A stretch of 64,000 nucleotides of DNA. It comes from Hyphomicrobium sp. GTDB taxonomy: Bacteria; Pseudomonadota; Alphaproteobacteria; Rhizobiales; Hyphomicrobiaceae. Both the position numbers and the translations under genes were made by a program. The stretch lies in contig RXJH01000001.1 of the NCBI GenBank assembly GCA_003987725.1, positions 186,001-250,000 of the forward strand. The letters are read 5' to 3'. The notes beneath the pieces were generated by a model, which was given only the letters and a program-made list of their open reading frames with translations, was not told where the DNA came from and searched no databases. Every line of letters begins with the position of its first letter. The first letter of the stretch is position 1. Positions 43,241 through 50,885 of the stretch are shown here, piece by piece.

Positions 43241-44533
43241 ATGGCCGGCAAGCTCACAGAAGACGATTTAATACCAGTTGCAGGCGGCGGGCTTTTGCAT
43301 CGCCGCCTTTTTCTTCAGGGCGGCCTCGTTCTGGCGACGGCACAGACGGCCACATCGCTCGGTGCGGAAGAAGCTCCGAAACCTGAGACCGAAGACCCCG
43401 CCGACCCTTCCTGGATCCATAGGACCGGGCTCCCTTTCAGCGGTTACGGAACGCCATCGAAATACGAGAAATACGTCGTTCGCAACACGGGCGGCAATCG
43501 CGCGCCTGCGGGCGACGGCGTTTCCTGGACGCCGCTGGAAGATCTCGAGGGCATCATCACGCCGAGCGGGCTGCACTTCGAGCGTCATCATGATGGGGTG
43601 CCCGACATTGATCCGGCGGTGCATCGGCTTGTCATCCATGGGCTCGTGCGGCAGCCGCTGGAATTCACGGTCGCCAATCTGCTTCGATATCCGATGCGAT
43701 CGCGCTTTCTCTTCATCGAATGCGGCGGCAACAGCAACGCCGGGTGGCATGAAGAGCCAATCCAGCGGCCCGTCGGCAATTTTCACGGACTTGTTTCTTG
43801 CTCGGAATGGACGGGCGTGCCGCTTTCGATCCTGCTCGACGAAGCCGGCGTTGATGCGAAGGCTTCGTGGGTCATCGCAGAAGGGGCGGATGCCGGGCTT
43901 CTTAACGTCAGCCTGCCGCTTGCGAAGCTGATGGATGATGCGATCGTCGCTCTCTACCAGAACGGCGAGCGCGTGCGGCCGGAGAACGGTTATCCTCTCC
44001 GGCTCATCGTGCCGGGCTGGGAGGGCATCACGAACGTCAAATGGTTGCGGCGTCTGCACGTCACCGATGCTCCCGCAATGACGCGCAACGAAACGGCGAA
44101 ATACACCGAGCTTCAGCCGTCGGGCAAGGCACGGATGTTTACGTTCGTCATGGATGCGAAATCGCTGATCACTTCGCCGTCGCCAGGGCAAAAGATGCAC
44201 GGCGCGAACATTTATGAAATTCGCGGGCTCGCGTGGAGCGGACGCGGAAAGATCGCAAAGGTCGAGGTTTCGGCGGACGGCGGCAAATCGTGGGGCGAAG
44301 CGCATTTGCAGGAGCCCGTCATGGCGCAATGCTTCACGCGATTTCGATCTGCGTGGGCCTGGGATGGACAGGCTGCGGTCCTCAAAAGCCGAGCAACCGA
44401 CGAGACCGGATACGTTCAGCCCGAACGCGACGTGCTGGTGAAAGAGCGCGGGCGTGAAGGCTACTTTCATTACAACGCCATCGTCTGCTGGGCTATCGAT
44501 GAAGATGGTACGATCAGCCATGTCTATGCTTAG
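43241..44533 (+). CDS. soxC: SoxC-type molybdopterin sulfane dehydrogenase subunit
   Basis: A 430-residue sulfite-oxidase-family protein. A Tat-type motif HRRLFLQGG (about 20-28) precedes a hydrophobic stretch, fitting export of a folded molybdenum protein. The molybdenum-ligand cysteine is in FIECGGNSN (Cys161). The FERHHDGVPDIDP and VIHGLVRQPLEF segments are typical of SoxC rather than plant-type sulfite oxidase. The C-terminal half is the dimerisation domain. In the Sox pathway SoxCD oxidises the outer sulfur bound to SoxY, giving six electrons. It starts 23 bases after the carrier gene and overlaps the cytochrome gene by 14 bases. Confidence 0.9.
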   Translation: MAGKLTEDDLIPVAGGGLLHRRLFLQGGLVLATAQTATSLGAEEAPKPETEDPADPSWIHRTGLPFSGYGTPSKYEKYVVRNTGGNRAPAGDGVSWTPLEDLEGIITPSGLHFERHHDGVPDIDPAVHRLVIHGLVRQPLEFTVANLLRYPMRSRFLFIECGGNSNAGWHEEPIQRPVGNFHGLVSCSEWTGVPLSILLDEAGVDAKASWVIAEGADAGLLNVSLPLAKLMDDAIVALYQNGERVRPENGYPLRLIVPGWEGITNVKWLRRLHVTDAPAMTRNETAKYTELQPSGKARMFTFVMDAKSLITSPSPGQKMHGANIYEIRGLAWSGRGKIAKVEVSADGGKSWGEAHLQEPVMAQCFTRFRSAWAWDGQAAVLKSRATDETGYVQPERDVLVKERGREGYFHYNAIVCWAIDEDGTISHVYA

Positions 44534-45059
44534 GCACGTCGCGGCTGCGATTTTCGTTCCGGTCGTGGCAACGTCGGTCATAGCTGCAGATGCCGACGTT
44601 AGGGCTCCTCGCCTCGGCACGCCGCTGAGCCCCGGCGAAGTTGAGAAATGGGATCGCACGATCTTCGCCGATGGGCGTGGATTGCCGCCAGGAAAAGGCA
44701 CTGCGAAAGACGGCCGCGTGATCTACGAGCAGAAATGCGCGAGCTGCCACGGTTTGCACGGCGAAGGCGGCACGGCCGAAGAACTCGTCAGCGAGCCGAA
44801 GCCGCCGTCGGCAGATAATCCAAGCAAGGCCATCGGATCTTACTGGCCATTCGCGCCGACGATCTTCGATTTCGTTCGCCGGAGCATGCCGCCTGCCGCC
44901 GCCGAATCACTCACTGCCGATGATACCTACGCGTTGACGGCCTACCTGCTTGCCGCCAACGGCGTCATCGGCGAGGGCGACGAGATGAACGCCAAGACGC
45001 TTGCGGCCGTACGCATGCCGAACCGCGACGGCTTCATCTGGATCGATGTAAAAAAGTAA
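44520..45059 (+). CDS. Short SoxD-like monohaem cytochrome c
   Basis: A 179-residue exported cytochrome with a signal peptide (about 1-22) and a single haem site CASCH (about residue 74-78). The segment around LGTPLSPGEVEKWDRTIFADGRGLPPG, split here for length, matches the N-terminal half of SoxD, which in well-studied bacteria has two haem domains and about twice the length. It is therefore a one-domain SoxD, or a SorB-like subunit. It would take electrons from SoxC. The start at 44520 lies inside the end of soxC; an ATG at 44526 is nearly equivalent. Confidence 0.85.
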   Translation: MSMLRHVAAAIFVPVVATSVIAADADVRAPRLGTPLSPGEVEKWDRTIFADGRGLPPGKGTAKDGRVIYEQKCASCHGLHGEGGTAEELVSEPKPPSADNPSKAIGSYWPFAPTIFDFVRRSMPPAAAESLTADDTYALTAYLLAANGVIGEGDEMNAKTLAAVRMPNRDGFIWIDVKK

Positions 45060-45125
45060 GCGCGCGCAAGTGAGAAGGGCCTCGGAGGCCAGTGAGGCAG
45101 GCACCACGATTGCTTCCACCAACAC

Positions 45126-46496
45126 TCAGAAGTTGATCAAGGCTCCAAAGATGCCTTCTTGAAATGCATCGAGCGACGTTCTTCCGCTGGGAATACCGCC
45201 GACCCCGGTTCCGTTGATATCGCCATCTGCGTGCTCGTAGACGGCGTAAATCGACATTTCCGCAGCTTCGATACGCTGAACAATGCCTCCTTGCCACAAA
45301 TTGACACTCGAGCTGAATGTCTTTCCAGGATTGGAGCCGGCATCGTCATGACGGTACTCGCCAAAAATGTTCGTCTTGCCGAGTGAAAACCATTTCTGCT
45401 CAATACCGGGTTGGATGAACCATGTCGTGCTATCAGGTTCTGTGAGCTGACTTTCGGTCACCGGATTCCCAGTGTCTATGTGTTGCTTACCCCAGCCACC
45501 GAAAACGAATAGTCCAGTGGGTTTGTGCATGATCGTAGCGGCGGCGCCACCCCAGTCGCACCGGAAGTTCGGCAACGATGCCGTCGTCGTACTCGACGAA
45601 ATGCAGGGCGTTCCTCCCGCGACGTACGTGCTCGGCGTACCGCTGAACTGAGTGCCGGGATTATTGCTTTGGCCATAACCGGCACGGGCCAGAACACTGA
45701 AATCGTGGATATCGTTTTTGTAGATGAGCGCCACATCCCATAAGCTGGCTTCGCCCCAAGCCGCGGCAAAGGAAAAGCCTTCATAAGTCGGTGAGTCATA
45801 GCGAACAACATTGCGACGAGCGCTCTGACCGGGTGTTGAATTGTTGAAGCCTCGCAGAATATCTGTCCATCTGAGCGGAGTCGTACCTATGGGATTTCCA
45901 TCGGCTCTTAGTTGAAACTGCGACAGGTAGATCGCAGGGGCTTCAGCATCCAGTATGTTGCGCGTTAACGTGAAATCGGCGTCGTCGAGAAGGTGGTAGG
46001 TCGCGGTGCCGTTCAGTCCGACAGCAACTTGGCCCCAGTCGTTATTCTTGACGTACCAATAGCTTTTGCGGACCAAAAGCTGGTTATCCTGATTATTCGG
46101 ATTGCTGCTCGAAGAACTCGGAGAGTTCTGATTCCATTGACTGGAAGGATGCCCCTGCGTTCCAATCTCGAGCGTGTAACCGGCCGACCAGTCGGACGTG
46201 ATCTTTGCCTCGCCGACAAACCTGAAGCGCGACTGCTCGACAGAGTTCGTGCCGACATAGACATTATGTTCCGTGCCGTCATCCCAGGCGAATACGGCTT
46301 CGTTGACCCAACCCGAAATCGTCAGGCTGACCTTGCGGTTGCCTTTGCGTGCGGTGGTTGCCTCTAATTCGGCGACACGCTCCTCGAGATCGGCGCAGCA
46401 ATTCCCACCTAGGTCCGCAGCCGCGGCTGGCGACATTAGAGCCAGGGCGATCGCAATGCTGCCGAAGCCGCTTCGAAACGCACGAGATATCCTCAT
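45126..46496 (-). CDS. Outer-membrane porin (alphaproteobacterial type)
   Basis: A 456-residue porin. The signal peptide (about 1-27, ending AAAA) is followed by a short coiled-coil/cysteine segment CCADLEERVAELE, then amphipathic strands beginning KVSLTISGWVNEAVF, and the chain ends with a phenylalanine (GALINF), the usual outer-membrane assembly signal. It would form a channel for small solutes. The ATG at 46496 is preceded by GGGGG about 8 bases upstream; an upstream frame adds 26 residues unlike a signal peptide. It is convergent with the SoxD-like gene. Confidence 0.88.
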   Translation of the reverse strand: MRISRAFRSGFGSIAIALALMSPAAAADLGGNCCADLEERVAELEATTARKGNRKVSLTISGWVNEAVFAWDDGTEHNVYVGTNSVEQSRFRFVGEAKITSDWSAGYTLEIGTQGHPSSQWNQNSPSSSSSNPNNQDNQLLVRKSYWYVKNNDWGQVAVGLNGTATYHLLDDADFTLTRNILDAEAPAIYLSQFQLRADGNPIGTTPLRWTDILRGFNNSTPGQSARRNVVRYDSPTYEGFSFAAAWGEASLWDVALIYKNDIHDFSVLARAGYGQSNNPGTQFSGTPSTYVAGGTPCISSSTTTASLPNFRCDWGGAAATIMHKPTGLFVFGGWGKQHIDTGNPVTESQLTEPDSTTWFIQPGIEQKWFSLGKTNIFGEYRHDDAGSNPGKTFSSSVNLWQGGIVQRIEAAEMSIYAVYEHADGDINGTGVGGIPSGRTSLDAFQEGIFGALINF

Positions 46497-46955
46497 GAGT
46501 GGCACCCCCGGATCACCGATCTGCTCACTGATAATATGCGTGCGATGCGTCGAGCAACGACGAATGGACTGCAATTTTAGGATGAGAATTGAGTGTAACG
46601 CAGAAGCTATTATTCACAGAAACCGAATCGGCCGCACGCAGATTATCTCCCGCGCTTTGCCGTTTTTTGAATTGAGGAGGAGACATTCAGATGTCCCCAT
46701 TTAAATGAAGCGCGCGTCGCGGCTCTCATCTCGCGGGCATCTGGAGAAAGCATCCATTGGAGCCCTTTCGGACTTCAAAAATTCGTAAGGCCCTGCTTCC
46801 GCTCATTGCAATTCCAATTTCGCTTCCAAATATCATTCTATGCAGAGTGGCGACGTGCCGATGGACGGGGCACGCACCGGGCGCCACCATCATGACTGCT
46901 GACGGGCATTGTGAGCAAAGCCTGCCCGCCGCAACTCAGTCTAAGGTCTAAAACA
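46497..46955. other. 459-base divergent intergenic region with a structured segment
   Basis: This lies between the porin and a small exported-protein gene. Its right part (46848-46928) can fold as nested stems: GTGGCG (848-853) with CGCCAC (883-888), enclosing CGTGCC (855-860) with GGCACG (870-875), then CGGGCA (904-909) with TGCCCG (923-928). It may be a 5' leader RNA. The rest is AT-richer than its surroundings, and I see no gene in it; a 64-codon frame at 46757-46951 is weak. Confidence 0.4.
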
Positions 46956-47345
46956 ATGAAATCGTCACGCGTATTGATTGTCGCCGCGAGCGCGGTGACG
47001 GCAAGCTTCGCCGTCGCCTGCAACGCCTTTGCGGCTGAGCCGGGAACGCCGGCATCGGTTTTGGCGATGAACCAAAAGCCCAAGGGCGAATCCGTCTCCA
47101 TCACCTATGTCTTTGTTCCGAAGGACGGGATTTTGGCCGTCTACTCAGGCGATCCGGCAAATCGCTCGCACGCCAAGCTGCTCGGTAAAGCTGCGCTTCC
47201 CCATGGGGATCACCGGAACGTCAGTATCAAGCTCACCGGCGAACCCAAAACGGGCGAAAAATTATGGGCAGTGATCGAGGGCTCGAGCGGTAAGCCGTTC
47301 ACCAATGCCGACGGGCTGGCAGAGCAAAGCTTCAAGGTTCTGTAA
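46956..47345 (+). CDS. Small exported protein, function unknown
   Basis: A 129-residue protein with a signal peptide (about 1-27, ending AFA). The mature part contains a repeated beta-strand-like pattern (SVSITYVFVPKDGILAVYSGD; NVSIKLTGEPKTGEKLWAVIEG) that suggests an immunoglobulin-like or DUF7282-like beta sandwich. One cysteine, in the signal peptide (VACNAFA), could be a lipobox variant, but the context is not typical. No partner is evident. The ATG at 46956 is chosen because a signal peptide starts there. A structured leader may precede it and a hairpin follows. Confidence 0.65.
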   Translation: MKSSRVLIVAASAVTASFAVACNAFAAEPGTPASVLAMNQKPKGESVSITYVFVPKDGILAVYSGDPANRSHAKLLGKAALPHGDHRNVSIKLTGEPKTGEKLWAVIEGSSGKPFTNADGLAEQSFKVL

Positions 47346-47646
47346 TCTCAAGAGGCGGCCCGGCGCCCTGCCCCGACGCGCCGGGTCGATGCCGTGCGAC
47401 CAGCCACGCGAGTCTCAGCCTCGGCCTAGGAGGGAAAGAGAGCACTCGGCTTGGCGGAAAAGGCCGAGGTTGGCTCTGTCACAAATAATTATTTTACAGT
47501 ATTTGCTTGGCCTTCGCCGACCCGGAAAGAACAAGTTCTAGTAAGTATTGAATTATTGTCCCGCGTGCCCTATTTCGGGCCCCCAGCGCACCTTTAAGCG
47601 CTTGCTGGAGCCGGCGTCACCGGCATTTCATTTCTGGGAGCGTTCG
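47346..47646. other. 301-base gap before the carboxyspermidine dehydrogenase gene
   Basis: It holds a hairpin just after the preceding gene, CCCGGCGC (47359-47366) with GCGCCGGG (47378-47385), with no T-tract, then a GC-rich stretch and an AT-rich patch near 47481-47500 (AATAATTATTTTACAGT) likely to contain the next promoter. No gene is seen. Confidence 0.4.
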
Positions 47647-48861
47647 TTGGACAACGTACTTATCATCGGGGCAGGCGCTGCAGGCTCGGTCGTCGCGAAG
47701 AAATGCGCAATGAACCGGGACGTCTTCAAGAAGATCCACCTTGCCTCGCGCCGTCTGGAAAGCTGCAAGAAGGTCCAGGCCGAGTGCAAATCTCCTATCG
47801 ATATTTCGCAGCTCGATGCCGACAACGTCGCCGACACGGTCGCGCTGTTGAACAAGGTCAAGCCTGACCTCGTGATCAACATGGCGCTTCCGTACCAGGA
47901 TCTCGCGATCATGGACGCGTGCCTCGAGGCCGGCGTCAACTACATGGACACCGCGAACTACGAGCCGCGCGACGAAGCAAAATTCACCTACAAATATCAG
48001 TGGCCGTATAACGACAAGTTCAAGGCCAAGGGGCTGATGGCGGTTCTCGGCTGCGGGTTCGATCCGGGAGTCACGAACATCTTCTGCGCCTACGCGCAGG
48101 AGAACCTTTACGACGAGATCCACACGATCGACATCATCGACTGCAACGCGGGCAGTCACGGCAAGGCCTTCGCGACGAACTTCAATCCGGAGATCAATCT
48201 CCGCGAGGTGACGCAGCGCGGCAAATACTGGAAAGACGGCGAATGGATCGAGATCGATCCGCTGTCGATTTCGACGATGATCGACTATCCGGAAGTCGGC
48301 CCGGTGAAATCCTACCTCATCTATCATGAGGAGGAAGAGAGCCTCGTCGAGAATATCAAAGGCCTGAAGCAGATCCGCTTCTGGATGACGTTCTCCGACA
48401 ATTACATCAAGCATCTCGAAGTGCTGCAGAACGTCGGCATGACCCGCATCGACCCCGTCATGTACAAGGGCAATCCAGTCGTTCCGATGGAGTTCCTGAA
48501 GTCCGTTCTTCCGGAGCCGTCTTCGCTTGCCGAAAACTACACCGGCAAAACGTCGATCGGCGTCGTCATCAAGGGCGAAAAGAAGGGCAAGAAGAAGCGC
48601 TACATGATCTGGAACGTGTGCGATCACGCCGAGACCAACAAAGAGGTCGGCGCGCAGGCGGTTTCCTACACGACCGGCGTCCCGGCCGTCGTCGGCGCGA
48701 TCATGATGTTCAAGGGCATCTGGAAGGGCAAAGGCGTCTTCAACGTCGAGCAGCTGCCGCCGGAGCCGTTCCTCGAAGAGCTCGCCGAACAGGGGCTCCC
48801 CTGGCAGGTGAAGGAAATCGAGAAGTCCGATCAGAAAAAGCTTTTCGCGGTCGAGACCTGA
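47647..48861 (+). CDS. Carboxy(nor)spermidine dehydrogenase, saccharopine-dehydrogenase family
   Basis: It joins putrescine (or diaminopropane) with aspartate semialdehyde, using NADPH, to give carboxyspermidine (or carboxynorspermidine). A 404-residue protein with the Rossmann motif VLIIGAGAAGSVVAKK (residues 4-19), the VINMALPYQD segment and the GCGFDPGVTNIF loop characteristic of this family. The TTG at 47647 is chosen because GGGAG lies 6 bases upstream and the Rossmann strand starts immediately after. The matching decarboxylase is 0.8 kb downstream on the same strand, which supports this function over saccharopine or homospermidine synthesis. Confidence 0.9.
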   Translation: MDNVLIIGAGAAGSVVAKKCAMNRDVFKKIHLASRRLESCKKVQAECKSPIDISQLDADNVADTVALLNKVKPDLVINMALPYQDLAIMDACLEAGVNYMDTANYEPRDEAKFTYKYQWPYNDKFKAKGLMAVLGCGFDPGVTNIFCAYAQENLYDEIHTIDIIDCNAGSHGKAFATNFNPEINLREVTQRGKYWKDGEWIEIDPLSISTMIDYPEVGPVKSYLIYHEEEESLVENIKGLKQIRFWMTFSDNYIKHLEVLQNVGMTRIDPVMYKGNPVVPMEFLKSVLPEPSSLAENYTGKTSIGVVIKGEKKGKKKRYMIWNVCDHAETNKEVGAQAVSYTTGVPAVVGAIMMFKGIWKGKGVFNVEQLPPEPFLEELAEQGLPWQVKEIEKSDQKKLFAVET

Positions 48862-48889
48862 TGAGCGAGAAAAGTTGGTGCCGGTCTCA

Positions 48890-49174
48890 ATGAATAAAGA
48901 ACTCGTGGAGATTTATTCGGACGCAACCAACTACGCCGTAATGAGGCACCCGGGACGTCGATTCCCGGGTATCCTCATCCAGGGCGATACCCTCTATTCG
49001 ATCGTCTACAATGCTGAAAGCGCAAAAGCTGCTCTGGGAAGAGGCGATCTCAAAAAAGCGACTGAAGAAATAGACGAACTTGTCGAAGGACTTCGAGCGC
49101 GACTCGACCATTATAAAAAGGTGCTCCTCGATCACGGCCTGCCTCTCCCCTTTGTGGAAACTCCGCGACTATGA
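48890..49174 (+). CDS. Small conserved-looking hypothetical protein
   Basis: A 94-residue cytoplasmic-type protein between the two carboxyspermidine genes. The N-terminal half (ELVEIYSDATNYAVMRHPGRRFPGILIQGD) has a pattern I associate with DUF6959, and the C-terminal half is a helix rich in Leu, Glu and Lys. Its function is unknown. The ATG at 48890 is preferred; GTG 48878 and TTG 48875 are in frame upstream. Its stop overlaps the next gene's start by four bases, so the two are coupled. Confidence 0.6.
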   Translation: MNKELVEIYSDATNYAVMRHPGRRFPGILIQGDTLYSIVYNAESAKAALGRGDLKKATEEIDELVEGLRARLDHYKKVLLDHGLPLPFVETPRL

Positions 49175-49608
49175 GCGAAGCCGAAATCCTTTCGATCCGC
49201 AACGAGTTGACGGGCCTCGTCGTCTCCGTCGTTTCGGTGAGCTTCGGAATGATTTCGGCCTACATCGCGGGGCTCTGGCTCTTCCTTCGGGAAGCGCCGA
49301 TCTCGCTCCGCTTGCTCGCATTCACCCTGCTGTCGTGCGGCCTTGCGTTCATGGGCGCGCTGACAATCGGCCTGAACGAGCTTCTGATCGGGACTGATCG
49401 CGCGTGGTCGAAACTTGCGAGCCCAGCCAGTGAAATTCCCGGCTTCGGCAACGCTCGGCCGGATTGGCTTCACGGGTTCACCCTCTATGAGGCATCCGCG
49501 CTCCTTGGAAGTTTGGCATTCGGGGCCATCTATGTCTCGCTCGCCTATCTGACTTTCATCTATAGATGGCCGGGCTCGACGGCGGGCCCCGTGCGTGTCT
49601 CGACTTGA
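49171..49608 (+). CDS. Small integral membrane protein, function unknown
   Basis: A 145-residue protein with about three to four predicted helices (about 13-38, 45-72, 108-134) and short loops. No family is recognised. It overlaps the preceding small gene (ATGA) and ends 31 bases before the carboxyspermidine decarboxylase gene. A role in the same operon, for example polyamine transport or sensing, is possible but unsupported by motifs. Confidence 0.6.
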   Translation: MSEAEILSIRNELTGLVVSVVSVSFGMISAYIAGLWLFLREAPISLRLLAFTLLSCGLAFMGALTIGLNELLIGTDRAWSKLASPASEIPGFGNARPDWLHGFTLYEASALLGSLAFGAIYVSLAYLTFIYRWPGSTAGPVRVST

Positions 49609-49639
49609 ACGCTTTCGCTAACTCGACCGGTGACCCGAA

Positions 49640-50809
49640 TTGTCAGAACATTCGAAACTGAAATTGGCCTCGTTCGATTGGGCACAGTCCATTGCGACGC
49701 CCGCCTACGTTCTCGACGTCGCGGCGCTGAAGCGCAACCTTCAGCGCGCCGCAGAGATAAAGCGCGAGACCGGCGCTAAAATTCTCCTCGCCACGAAGGC
49801 GTTCGCGCTTCCGGCTGCCTTTCCCCTTATGCGCGACGTTCTCGACGGCACGACCGCGAGCGGCGAATACGAGGCGCGGCTCGGCCATGACGAGTTCGGC
49901 AAGGAAGTGCACGTCTATTCGCCTGCCTACGCGACCGGCGAGGTGGAGCGGCTCACGAAGCTCGCGCAGCACATCTATTTCAACTCGCCCGAGCAGATTG
50001 CGAAGAACCTTCCGGTGATCAGGAAGCACCCGGAGGTTAAAATCGGCATCCGGATCAATCCTGGCTATTCGAACGCGACGCTCGGCGGCGCGCTTTACGA
50101 TCCTTGCGCTCCCTATTCGCGCTTTGGCGCCACGCCGGAGACGCTCGACCGCGTCCCGTGGGACGAAGTCGACATCCTCCACGCGCACGCTCTCTGCGAG
50201 TCGGGCCATGAGGGATCCGTGGGTCTTATCGAGCATGTCGGGCGCGTGTTCGGCGACTATGTCCGCCGTGTCAAAACGGTCAATTTCGGCGGCGGCCATT
50301 TCATCAACAAGCCGGGCTACGATATCGGCAAGCTGATCGCCGCCATCAAGGCGTTCAAAAGCACGTTCCAGGTCGATGTCGTTCTGGAGCCGGGCGCCGG
50401 TCTTGTCGTCAACACGGGCTATCTCGTCGGCAGCGTCCTCGACATCCACCACAATGACAAGGACATCGCCATTCTCGATGCGTCCGCTTCGACGCACATG
50501 CCCGACGTTCTCGAAGTGCCCTACACTCCGGAAGTGGTCGGCGCCGCGCCGCCCGGCCAAAAGCCTCACACCTACATTCTCGGCGGCAAAACCTGCATGA
50601 CCGGGGACATCATCGGAGAATACTCTTTCGACCGGCCGCTGAAGGTTGGCGATCGGGTCATTTTTACCGATATGATGCAATATTCATTTGTGAAGAACAA
50701 CACGTTCAACGGCGTGCCGCTCCCTGATCTCGCCATTCTCGAGGAGGATGACACAACGTGGACACTTCGGTCGTTTGGCTACGATGATTTCCGCCACCGG
50801 CTGGGGTAG
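49640..50809 (+). CDS. nspC: Carboxy(nor)spermidine decarboxylase (NspC type)
   Basis: A PLP fold-III decarboxylase that turns carboxyspermidine into spermidine. The 389-residue chain has the PLP lysine in LLATKAFALP (Lys53), the glycine-rich NFGGGHFINKPGYD, the CESGHEG substrate loop, VLEPGAGLVVNTGYLVG, and GGKTCMTGD carrying the active-site cysteine near the C-terminus. These distinguish it from diaminopimelate and arginine decarboxylases. The TTG start at 49640 has no strong ribosome site. It works with the dehydrogenase encoded upstream. Confidence 0.92.
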   Translation: MSEHSKLKLASFDWAQSIATPAYVLDVAALKRNLQRAAEIKRETGAKILLATKAFALPAAFPLMRDVLDGTTASGEYEARLGHDEFGKEVHVYSPAYATGEVERLTKLAQHIYFNSPEQIAKNLPVIRKHPEVKIGIRINPGYSNATLGGALYDPCAPYSRFGATPETLDRVPWDEVDILHAHALCESGHEGSVGLIEHVGRVFGDYVRRVKTVNFGGGHFINKPGYDIGKLIAAIKAFKSTFQVDVVLEPGAGLVVNTGYLVGSVLDIHHNDKDIAILDASASTHMPDVLEVPYTPEVVGAAPPGQKPHTYILGGKTCMTGDIIGEYSFDRPLKVGDRVIFTDMMQYSFVKNNTFNGVPLPDLAILEEDDTTWTLRSFGYDDFRHRLG

Positions 50810-50885
50810 AAGAAAGGGGCGGCTTTCGCATACCGGCTGACACGCCGACGTACGACGGCCGCCGATAAACATTACGGCGAGTATC

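Noticed and set aside
45078-45090. GGCCTC-G-GAGGCC palindrome between the SoxD-like gene and the porin as a terminator
   Set aside because: It is short, has no T-tract on either strand, and is not distinctive at this GC content.
46757-46951. 64-codon open frame between the porin and the small exported protein
   Set aside because: It has a TTG start with poor spacing, no recognisable domain, and overlaps the structured segment.
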